A stretch of 5,129 bases of DNA. Origin: Thermoleophilaceae bacterium. GTDB taxonomy: Bacteria > Actinomycetota > Thermoleophilia > Solirubrobacterales > Thermoleophilaceae. Location of the stretch: assembly GCA_013696905.1 (NCBI GenBank), contig JACCXP010000401.1, positions 1-5,129 of the forward strand, given 5' to 3'. The translations under genes were made by a program, and so were the position numbers. Of the stretch, positions 1 to 5,129 are shown one piece after another (position 1 is the first letter of the stretch; every line of letters starts with the position of its first letter). Under the pieces are notes generated by a model. The model was not told the origin of the DNA. It made no database searches and saw nothing but the letters and a program-made list of their open reading frames with translations.

Positions 1-763
1 GCAACCCGAGCACCCGGTGGCGGGCGCCGTTGAGCGTCCGCCAGGCCGAGGATCCGCGCGCGACGCGCAGCCTGCGCGAGACCCTGACTCGGAAGCGACG
101 GTCGCTTGTGTGGCCGTAGACGCCTACTCGCGGCCACCTGAGCGGAAGCGGCGCCGCCACCCCGCGCGGAATCGTCGCGGCGAAGCGGTACCCGGTGTCG
201 AGCGCGGCGCGCACCACGCGATCGTCGAAGTCGCTGTAGGGATAGGCGAGCGAGCGGCACGGGCGCACCAGCGCGTCCTCGCAGTGCTCGCGCGACTCGC
301 GCAGCTCGGCCGCGAGGGCTCGGGCGTCGAGCTGGGTCAGGTGCGGGTGGCTGCGCGTGTGGGAGCCGACCTCCCAGCCGAGCTCGGCCAGCGAGCGAAG
401 CTCGTCCCACGTCATGCATCGGAGCTCGGGCTCATGCGGCCCGCCCATCCACTGCGCGATGCCGGGCCAGCTCATGAGGCCTCCGTCGGCGTAGGCGGTG
501 GGGACGAATACGGTCCCGACGAGCCCCAGGCGCGACATGATCGGCAGCGCCAGCTCGAGCACCGAGCGGTGAGCGTCGTCGAAGGTCACGGCGACGGTGC
601 GCGGGGCGGGCGGAGCGGTGAGCGCGTCGCTGAAGGTGGCGCCGCGATAGCCCTGCGCCACCAGGTGCGTCAGCTGCGCCTCGAAGCGCTCAGGCGCGAC
701 AGTCGTCTCGGCCGGCCACGACGCGCTGATCCCGTGGTAGCCGAGCGCGAGGACGTCGCTCAC
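1..763 (-). CDS. NodB-type polysaccharide deacetylase (partial, C-terminus beyond left edge)
   Basis: I translated this frame by hand. It is open for 254 codons from a GTG at 763 to the window edge, so the C-terminus is missing. The protein starts directly in the catalytic fold (V-L-A-L-G-Y-H-G at residues 4-11). It shows carbohydrate esterase family 4 motifs in order: T-F-D-D (60-63), H-T-R-S-H-P (135-140) and A-Y-P-Y (173-176). By family knowledge D62 is the catalytic base, and D63, H135 and H139 bind the metal. The enzyme removes N- or O-acetyl groups from a glycan. No signal peptide or membrane segment is visible before the domain, so it may act in the cytoplasm or leave by another route. 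The start lies 23 bases after the kinase stop and has no good ribosome-binding site, which suggests translational coupling. The substrate cannot be read from the sequence. The family call is firm; an exopolysaccharide role is inferred from the kinase neighbour. Confidence 0.9.
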   Translation of the reverse strand, partial: MSDVLALGYHGISASWPAETTVAPERFEAQLTHLVAQGYRGATFSDALTAPPAPRTVAVTFDDAHRSVLELALPIMSRLGLVGTVFVPTAYADGGLMSWPGIAQWMGGPHEPELRCMTWDELRSLAELGWEVGSHTRSHPHLTQLDARALAAELRESREHCEDALVRPCRSLAYPYSDFDDRVVRAALDTGYRFAATIPRGVAAPLPLRWPRVGVYGHTSDRRFRVRVSRRLRVARGSSAWRTLNGARHRVLGL

Positions 764-786
764 GCGGCCGAGTAGGTGCTGGCCAC

Positions 787-2439
787 CTAGTAGCCGTAGT
801 ACATCGACTTCGCGGTGTGGCCGTTGAGGACCACGCCGAGCACGGGCGCGTTGAGGTTGGTGAGCTGCTCGCGCAGCGATTCGGCGTCGTCGCGGTTGCT
901 GCGGCCGAGCTGGCTGACGACGATCACGCCGTTGACCTGCGTCATCAGCGGGATCGTGTCGGCCACGAGCGACGTCGGCGGCGTGTCGACGACCACCAGG
1001 TCGTAGAGGTCCTCGACCTGTCGCAGCAGACGCTGCATGCGCTCAGACTCGATCAGCTCTGCCGGGTTGGGCGGGATCGGGCCCGAGGAGATCACGTCGA
1101 CCAGCGGTGCGTCCGACTCCTCTCCCGGCTGGAACTCGCCGACCGGCACGCTGAAGAGGACGTCGTCGAAGTGCGCGACGCCGGCGAGCACCGAGCTGAG
1201 CCCGTGCTTCGAGGGCTCGATGTAGCGCGACAGGCTCGGGCGCCGCAGGTCGGCCTCCAGGTAGAGCACCTGCTCGCCGGTGCGGGCGGCGGCGAGCGCG
1301 AGATTCCAGGAGACGGTGGTCTTTCCCTCCCCCGGACCCGCGGAGGTGAGCAGGACCGTGCGGATCTGACGGTCGACGTTGAAGTAGCGCAGGTTCGTTC
1401 GCAGTCGGCGGAAGGCCTCCGCCTCGGGTTCGGTGCCACCCTCCTGCCGTGTCGCCCGGTCGATCGCGCGGCTCTGGGGGATCGTGCCGAGGATCGGCAG
1501 GCCGAAGGCCTCCTCGACGTCCTCGGGGTCCTTGAGCCGCCGGTCGAGCTGCTCGGCCAGGAACGCGAGCCCGAGGCCCAGCATCAGGCCGACGAGGGCG
1601 CCGAGGATCGTGTTGCGGACGGGCTTCGGCGACGTGGGGGCCGTCGGCACGCGCGCCATCTGGACCTGGCTCGCATTGCCGGTCTGGGCGGCGGCGAGGC
1701 CGGACAGCGTCTCGATCTGGTTCTGGAGGGCGCGCCCGCGCTCGGTCGCCCGCTCGCCCGGGGTGAGTCGCTGGAGCCGACGCTCGAGCAGTTGCTGGGC
1801 ACGCTGGATCAGGTCCTGATCGGCCTCGCGCCGGAAGCGGATGAACTCCTGCGCGTGAGTGTTGGCTATCCCCGCCGCGAGCTGTGGGCTCGGGTGCGTG
1901 GCGCTGATGCGGACGATGTCCGACTCGCCCTCGGCCGAGATGTCGAGGGCGCCCAGCACGTCGCCCTGGGCGAGCCCGTTGCCGAGCTTCTGTGCCGTGC
2001 GCGCAGCGACCTCGGGGAGCCCAACGAGCCGCTCGTTGGTGGCGGCCTCGCGCTCGGGGGAGGACTGGCCGCCGCCGCCGGTGCCCTGCCCGCCGAACAG
2101 GCCCTCGTCGAAGCCCGGGTCGCGGAACAGGAGCGAGGAGGAGGCCGAGTACTGCTGCTCCTGGGTCAGCGAGTAAGCGAGTGCCGCGACCGGCACGAGG
2201 ATCAGGCAGAGCAGGATCAGCCCGAGGCGCCGCCGAAGCACTCGCAGCGTGGTCAGCAGGCCGCCCGTGCCGGAGTCGCGTGAACGCGAGATGCGAGAGC
2301 TGGGCTGCGATCCCTGAGAGCCGTCGAGTCGTGAGCGACCGAGGACGTCGAGATCGCCGTTCGCGGCCGTCGACGCACCATTGCCGGCGGCGCGCGCGGC
2401 CCTGTCTCCGGTCCCTTGCGGCCGTTGTGAAGAGGTCAT
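787..2439 (-). CDS. Wzz co-polymerase fused to bacterial tyrosine kinase (Wzc-like)
   Basis: The product has 550 residues from the ATG at 2439. It has a polar Ser/Gly/Arg-rich cytoplasmic tail (1-70), membrane helix 1 (about 72-90), an extracytoplasmic Wzz region with a Gly-rich loop, a proline-rich stretch (P265, P268, P271, P273) and membrane helix 2 (about 277-296). The cytoplasmic kinase follows: E-A-F-R-R-L-R-T-N-L (341-350), Walker A G-P-G-E-G-K-T-T (368-375), Walker A' L-E-A-D-L-R-R-P (394-401), Walker B V-V-V-D-T-P-P (482-488) and a C-terminal Y-Y-G-Y (547-550). Such proteins control chain length and export of capsular or extracellular polysaccharide, cycling between phosphorylated and unphosphorylated tyrosine tails. 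Two oddities are Glu replacing the first Walker A' Asp and a tail of only three tyrosines. The frame stays open to a GTG at 2553, which would add 38 residues; I prefer 2439 because that extension looks nondescript. Neither start has a clear ribosome-binding site. The family is certain, the start less so. Confidence 0.93.
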   Translation of the reverse strand: MTSSQRPQGTGDRAARAAGNGASTAANGDLDVLGRSRLDGSQGSQPSSRISRSRDSGTGGLLTTLRVLRRRLGLILLCLILVPVAALAYSLTQEQQYSASSSLLFRDPGFDEGLFGGQGTGGGGQSSPEREAATNERLVGLPEVAARTAQKLGNGLAQGDVLGALDISAEGESDIVRISATHPSPQLAAGIANTHAQEFIRFRREADQDLIQRAQQLLERRLQRLTPGERATERGRALQNQIETLSGLAAAQTGNASQVQMARVPTAPTSPKPVRNTILGALVGLMLGLGLAFLAEQLDRRLKDPEDVEEAFGLPILGTIPQSRAIDRATRQEGGTEPEAEAFRRLRTNLRYFNVDRQIRTVLLTSAGPGEGKTTVSWNLALAAARTGEQVLYLEADLRRPSLSRYIEPSKHGLSSVLAGVAHFDDVLFSVPVGEFQPGEESDAPLVDVISSGPIPPNPAELIESERMQRLLRQVEDLYDLVVVDTPPTSLVADTIPLMTQVNGVIVVSQLGRSNRDDAESLREQLTNLNAPVLGVVLNGHTAKSMYYGY

Positions 2440-2448
2440 CAGTACAAG

Positions 2449-2468
2449 ATCGGCGCGAGGGCGCCAAT
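2449..2468 (-). other. Stem-loop just upstream of the kinase ATG
   Basis: Read on the minus strand, an eight-pair stem with one G-T wobble (ATTGGCGC against GCGCCGAT) closes a CCTC loop. It ends nine bases before the ATG at 2439, in the place where a ribosome-binding site would be expected. If translation starts at the GTG at 2553 it lies inside coding sequence and may be chance. The stem is followed by CTTGTACTG rather than a T-run, so it is not a typical terminator. Confidence 0.35.
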
Positions 2469-2581
2469 CGTTGAGTGCGGATGTGGCAGGAGGCGATCGT
2501 CGGGCATGTTGTACGCGGGCGCTCTCGGGAGCCCATTGCGTGAGGCGCGCCACGAACGATCGTAGCGAACTGCCGTCAGGC

Positions 2582-3721
2582 TCAGCTCGCGGGGCTGAAG
2601 GACTCGACTGTGGCGCTGGCGTTGAAGCGGGCGCAGGGAGAGCCGCCGAAGGCGTAGGCGCGGTCGCCGATGGCGGCCATGCCGAGGCCGTGACGGGGCG
2701 TGCGCATCGGGGGCAGCTGCCCCCACTCCCCGCGCTCCGCGTCGAAGGCCTGCACGGCGCCGGTGACCTTCCCCCGCTCGTCGCTCCCCCCGCCGAACGC
2801 GACCACGCGCTCTCCCAGCGTCACCGCCTCGAGCCCGCCGGCGCCGACCGGCAGCGGCGGCAGGCGCTCCCAGCGGCGCCGGCGGGGGTCGTAGCGCTCG
2901 GCGGTGGGCAGGGCGTCGTCGGCACGGCCACGCCCGCCCAACACGTAGAGCTCGCCGTCGAGCACGGCGGCCGTCACGTGCTCGCGCGGAGTGGGCATGT
3001 CTGGGCCGCGGGTCCAGCGTCCGGTGGCGAAGTCGAAGATCTCGAGGGTGGCCACGGGACGACCCTGCAACATCCCGCCCACCACGTACAGACGCCCGCC
3101 GATCACCCCGGTGCCCGCGGCGCCCCTCCGCGAGGGCAGCGCGGGCATGTCGCTCCAGCGGTCGGTGGCCGGCGAGTAGCGCCAGAAGACGTCCTTTGCG
3201 TCGAGCCCCTGCACCAGCCGCCCGTGCCCGCCGACCACGTAGACGTCGCCTCGGTACTCGGCGATGCCGACGTGATTGAGGGCTTGGGGCATCGGCCGGC
3301 GCTCGGTGTAGCGACGGGTGGCGGGATCGAACTCGGTCAGCGCCGCGATCGACTCGACCTCGATCCGGGATACGCCGGGGATGTCGCTCGGCTCGGCGCC
3401 GAGGATGTCGGCCGTGCCGCCGGCCAGGTACGCCTTGCCGCCGGCCGCCACGGCGCGTGGCTCGTCGCGGCGATCGGGCAGCTCCGGCTCGGCACGCCAG
3501 CCCTGTGACTCGGCGGTGCGCGGCACGCAGCCCTTGGCGAGCCCGAGCCGCTGCTTGACGCCGAGCTCGGCGTCTGACTCCGTCAGGAACACGAGCGGCA
3601 GGCCGATCACCGCGAGCACGAGCGCGAGCGCCGCCACCATCACGACGATTCTGCGCTTGGTGACCACGAGCGAATAGTGGCAGGCCCCTTCGTCGGCGCC
3701 GGAATAGGAGGAAACTTTCAC
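2582..3721 (-). CDS. Membrane-anchored six-bladed kelch-repeat protein
   Basis: The product has 379 residues from a GTG at 3721. A basic T-K-R-R stretch (21-24) precedes one hydrophobic helix (about 25-47) and no clear cleavage site follows, so the propeller is probably anchored outside the membrane. Six kelch units carry Gly-Gly doublets at 101-102, 164-165, 215-216, 262-263, 310-311 and 359-360. The matching aromatic positions are W75, Y138, W189, W236, W284 and W333. The terminal E-S-F-S-P strand would complete the first blade, the usual way such propellers close. C65 and C363 flank the propeller and could form a disulfide. Kelch propellers bind proteins or sugars, and some are oxidases or epimerases, but no catalytic signature is seen, so no function is assigned. 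A second in-frame GTG at 3667 would give a shorter N-terminus just ahead of the helix. The gene lies upstream of the kinase on the same strand, so a shared polysaccharide role is plausible but inferred. Confidence 0.88.
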   Translation of the reverse strand: MKVSSYSGADEGACHYSLVVTKRRIVVMVAALALVLAVIGLPLVFLTESDAELGVKQRLGLAKGCVPRTAESQGWRAEPELPDRRDEPRAVAAGGKAYLAGGTADILGAEPSDIPGVSRIEVESIAALTEFDPATRRYTERRPMPQALNHVGIAEYRGDVYVVGGHGRLVQGLDAKDVFWRYSPATDRWSDMPALPSRRGAAGTGVIGGRLYVVGGMLQGRPVATLEIFDFATGRWTRGPDMPTPREHVTAAVLDGELYVLGGRGRADDALPTAERYDPRRRRWERLPPLPVGAGGLEAVTLGERVVAFGGGSDERGKVTGAVQAFDAERGEWGQLPPMRTPRHGLGMAAIGDRAYAFGGSPCARFNASATVESFSPAS

Positions 3722-3737
3722 GCCTTCGGCGCGTTAC

Positions 3738-3744
3738 AGGAGGT
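3738..3744 (+). promoter_or_regulatory. Strong ribosome-binding site before an in-frame TTG start
   Basis: AGGAGGT is a perfect match to the core anti-Shine-Dalgarno complement and lies nine bases before a TTG at 3754. That TTG is in frame with the RTX gene and open through to it, so it would give a form longer by 22 residues. No other start codon lies within range. The motif is seen directly; its use is inferred. Confidence 0.5.
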
Positions 3745-3791
3745 ACTCGAGGCTTGCCGCGGCCAATCAAGGACGACGGCTCACGCGAACC

Positions 3792-3806
3792 CGCCCGGTA
3801 CGGGCG
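3792..3806 (+). other. GC hairpin abutting the RTX ribosome-binding site
   Basis: CGCCCG, a GTA loop and CGGGCG form a perfect six-base-pair stem. It ends directly against the AAGGGGG ribosome-binding site at 3807. In the leader RNA it could affect access to that site or protect the transcript. No T-tract follows, so it is not an intrinsic terminator. In DNA this rich in G and C, short hairpins also arise by chance. Confidence 0.35.
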
Positions 3807-3813
3807 AAGGGGG
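3807..3813 (+). promoter_or_regulatory. Ribosome-binding site of the RTX gene (decides the ATG start)
   Basis: AAGGGGG lies six bases before the ATG at 3820. This start places a short basic region right before the hydrophobic signal-peptide core, which is why I chose it over the TTG at 3754. A GC hairpin ends on the base before it. Confidence 0.7.
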
Positions 3814-3819
3814 ACAGAG

Positions 3820-5112
3820 ATGACTGCACGTACACGCGGGCACGGGCGCCGGAGCGCGCTGCTGGTGGCGCTGGTGCTCTGCGCTGCGATGGGGCTTGCT
3901 CCGGCGGCCGCATCCGCCGCCACCGTGAGCCTCAGCGCCGCCGGGACGATGAGCTACTCCTCGACTGGATTGCTACGCAACAACCTCACCTTCCAGAGCG
4001 GCACCAGCACCACCGTCACCGACAGCCTCGGCCGCGACCCGATCACGGGCTGCACGGGGACCGGCACCAACACGGCCACCTGCGGCCCCGGCGTCACCCG
4101 CATCGACATCCGTGCCGGCGCTGAGGACGACACCGTGACGGTCAGCGGGTCGGTGCCCTCGATCATGAACGGCGACGACGGGCAGGACGTCCTCAACGGC
4201 GGCGACGGCAACGACACCATCCGGCCCGGTCTCGGCCTGGACGTGGTCGACGCGGGGGCCGGGAACGACTTCATCGTCTCGCGCAGCCGCCAGGACCCCA
4301 GTCGTCCCCTCGACGCGGTCGACAACAACCAGGTCGACCAGCCCGACAACATCAAGTGTGGGCCCGGCGCCGACACCGTCGACGCCGACGCGCTCGACAC
4401 GATCGATCCGGACTGCGAGACCGTGTTCCGCAACACCGTCAGCGGCAACGTCGTGGTCGGGCGGCCCGGAGTCGGCACCGCCGCCCCCGGTCAAGCCGTC
4501 CCGGCGCCCACGAGCGCGCGCTCGCAGCCGGGCAGCGCCTGCCGCAGCCTGACCGAGGGCACTCAGGGCAAGAACCCGGTCGTCGGACGTGCGGGCAACG
4601 ACACTCTCAACGGCACGCGCGAGGGCGACAACATGTTCGGCCTCGCCGGCAACGACGTGATGAACGGCCTGCAGGGTGACGACTGCATGTTCGGTGGCGA
4701 CGGCAATGACCGCATGAGCGGCACCGACGGCAACGACCTGGTGCGTGGCAACCTCGGCACCGACAATCTCAGCGGCGGGGTGGGCAACGACCGGCTGCTG
4801 GGCGACTCCGGAAACGACAAGCTGAACGGCGGGTCGGGAATGGACGCGCTCTTCGGCGGCGCGGGGCGCGACAAGCTCAGCGGGTCAGCGGGCAACGACC
4901 GGCTCGACGGTGGGGCCGGCAACGACACGCTCGCCGGCGGCCAGGGCACCAACCGCTATTCGGGCGGCGCCGGGCGCGACACGATCAACTCCGCCAACGG
5001 CAAGCGCGAGACGGTGAGCTGCGGCTCGGGCCGAGACACGGTGCGCGCCGACAGGGCGGACCGCCTGCGCGGCTGCGAGCGTGTGCTGCGGCTGGCGCGG
5101 TCCCGGCGCTAG
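3820..5112 (+). CDS. Secreted RTX calcium-binding repeat protein with cysteine caps
   Basis: The product has 430 residues from the ATG at 3820, which has A-A-G-G-G-G-G six bases upstream. A Sec signal peptide spans 1-33 (basic start, hydrophobic core, A-S-A before A34). Next come a beta-rich region with C78 and C88, a short RTX block (four nonapeptides, 118-153), a cysteine motif (C180 to C199), a Pro/Ala/Ser-rich linker (about 214-240), a long RTX block (15 contiguous nonapeptides, 256-390), a second cysteine motif (C401 to C419) and a basic tail ending R-S-R-R. G-G-x-G-x-D-x-U-x repeats fold as a calcium-filled beta-roll outside the cell. There is no lytic, protease or lipase domain, so the label haemolysin would mislead; a structural or matrix role is inference. 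Classical RTX proteins use type I secretion, whereas this one has a Sec signal. An in-frame TTG at 3754 with a strong ribosome-binding site could add 22 residues. It is transcribed divergently from the polysaccharide genes. Confidence 0.9.
   Translation: MTARTRGHGRRSALLVALVLCAAMGLAPAAASAATVSLSAAGTMSYSSTGLLRNNLTFQSGTSTTVTDSLGRDPITGCTGTGTNTATCGPGVTRIDIRAGAEDDTVTVSGSVPSIMNGDDGQDVLNGGDGNDTIRPGLGLDVVDAGAGNDFIVSRSRQDPSRPLDAVDNNQVDQPDNIKCGPGADTVDADALDTIDPDCETVFRNTVSGNVVVGRPGVGTAAPGQAVPAPTSARSQPGSACRSLTEGTQGKNPVVGRAGNDTLNGTREGDNMFGLAGNDVMNGLQGDDCMFGGDGNDRMSGTDGNDLVRGNLGTDNLSGGVGNDRLLGDSGNDKLNGGSGMDALFGGAGRDKLSGSAGNDRLDGGAGNDTLAGGQGTNRYSGGAGRDTINSANGKRETVSCGSGRDTVRADRADRLRGCERVLRLARSRR
4171..4278 (+). 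repeat. RTX block 1: four nonapeptide repeats
   Basis: This encodes residues 118-153 of the RTX protein as four 9-residue units with Asp at position 6 each time (D123, D132, D141, D150). In units three and four the leading Gly is replaced by Pro and Ala (P136, A145), so the block is short and degenerate. It would make about two turns of a calcium beta-roll. Confidence 0.85.
4585..4989 (+). repeat. RTX block 2: fifteen contiguous nonapeptide repeats (27-bp period)
   Basis: Residues 256-390 fall into 15 units of exactly nine residues with no insertion, all beginning with Gly and all with Gly at position 4 except unit 2 (Glu) as G-T-R-E and its shifted Gly. Position 6 is Asp in 14 of 15; unit 14 has Asn. 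Position 8 is always a bulky hydrophobic residue (Leu, Met, Val, Ile or Tyr). At DNA level the units share pieces such as ggcaacgac but differ elsewhere, so this looks like an old array held by selection on the protein rather than a fresh tandem expansion. Confidence 0.92.
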
Positions 5113-5124
5113 GGCTCGAAGCCC
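5112..5124 (+). terminator. Possible terminator hairpin after the RTX gene (cut by window edge)
   Basis: GGGCT, a CGA loop and AGCCC form a five-pair stem starting on the last base of the TAG stop. A second AGCCC follows at 5125-5129 and could pair instead. The window ends here, so any T-tract is out of view. The stem is short, so this is a weak call. Confidence 0.25.
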
Positions 5125-5129
5125 AGCCC

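Larger units (their letters stand above)
3722..3819. promoter_or_regulatory. Divergent spacer between the kelch and RTX genes
   Basis: The genes point away from each other across at most 98 bases, so promoters for both should lie here or in the start of the kelch gene. I see no convincing -35/-10 pair on either strand. On the minus strand TGTAAC (3732-3737) is a poor -10 match placed so close to the kelch GTG that its transcript would be nearly leaderless. The spacer holds one AGGAGG copy and the hairpin at 3792-3806. Confidence 0.4.

Noticed and set aside
17..775. A 252-codon plus-strand open frame at the left end
   Set aside because: The opposite strand encodes the NodB deacetylase with all catalytic motifs. 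This frame has no recognisable motif and is antisense shadow.
817..2283. A 488-codon plus-strand open frame opposite the kinase gene
   Set aside because: The minus strand here encodes a full Wzz/kinase with every motif in order. The plus-strand translation is Arg/Glu/Ala/Val-rich low-complexity sequence with no domain, as expected opposite a gene with GC-biased third positions.
2381..3508. A 375-codon plus-strand open frame opposite the kelch gene
   Set aside because: It is antisense to the kelch gene, with low-complexity Gly/Ala/Arg composition and no motif.
3701..3819. A possible riboswitch (cyclic-di-AMP or cyclic-di-GMP type) in the RTX leader
   Set aside because: Some short pieces (GAACCC, a GC hairpin, a G-rich run before the start) resemble parts of such aptamers, but I could not fit the conserved core or its helices. 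A covariance-model scan would settle it.
2439..3923. A 494-codon minus-strand open frame across the kelch gene, the spacer and the start of the RTX gene
   Set aside because: It is Arg/Ala-rich without repeat or domain logic, while the overlapping kelch frame has six regular blades and a membrane helix.
4585..4989. The 27-bp periodic DNA as a CRISPR or satellite array
   Set aside because: The period is exactly nine codons in frame and encodes RTX nonapeptides; there are no spacers and the units differ at synonymous and variable positions.
3820..5112. Haemolysin or pore-forming toxin function for the RTX protein
   Set aside because: No hydrophobic pore domain, acylation region or enzyme domain is visible; only the calcium-binding repeats are shared with toxins.

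Overview
The window is very GC-rich, with strong G/C bias at third codon positions. It carries three genes on the minus strand and one divergent gene on the plus strand. The bias, a single-chain Wzz/tyrosine-kinase, a NodB deacetylase beginning V-L-A-L-G-Y-H-G, and a secreted RTX protein with cysteine-closed blocks together suggest an actinobacterium, most likely of the Thermoleophilia/Solirubrobacterales type. That assignment is inference from protein style; the window has no marker gene.

Layout. From about 3721 leftwards the minus strand encodes (i) a membrane-anchored six-bladed kelch propeller (2582-3721), (ii) a polysaccharide co-polymerase fused to a bacterial tyrosine kinase (787-2439, possibly from 2553), and (iii) a polysaccharide deacetylase (start 763, running off the left edge). 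The kinase and deacetylase are 23 bases apart and probably cotranscribed. The kelch and kinase genes are separated by 142 bases (28 if the upstream GTG is used), and that gap holds a stem-loop. From 3820 (possibly 3754) the plus strand encodes a secreted 430-residue RTX calcium-binding repeat protein that ends at 5112, just before the right edge. A 98-base spacer at most separates the two divergent genes, and it holds two AGGAGG motifs and a GC hairpin.

How the genes may work together. The kinase/co-polymerase would control chain length and export of an extracellular polysaccharide, and the deacetylase would modify the glycan or a precursor. The kelch propeller would sit outside the membrane as a binding or adaptor module. 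The RTX protein would be a calcium-dependent secreted, possibly matrix, protein. The polysaccharide role of the first two follows from family knowledge; linking the kelch and RTX proteins to it is inference from position.

The least explained features are the duplicated cysteine cap that ends both RTX blocks, the kelch protein next to a polysaccharide kinase, and the two ribosome-binding sites placed before two in-frame starts of the RTX gene. No RNA gene, insertion sequence, CRISPR array or attachment site was seen. There is no gene-free stretch longer than 300 bases.
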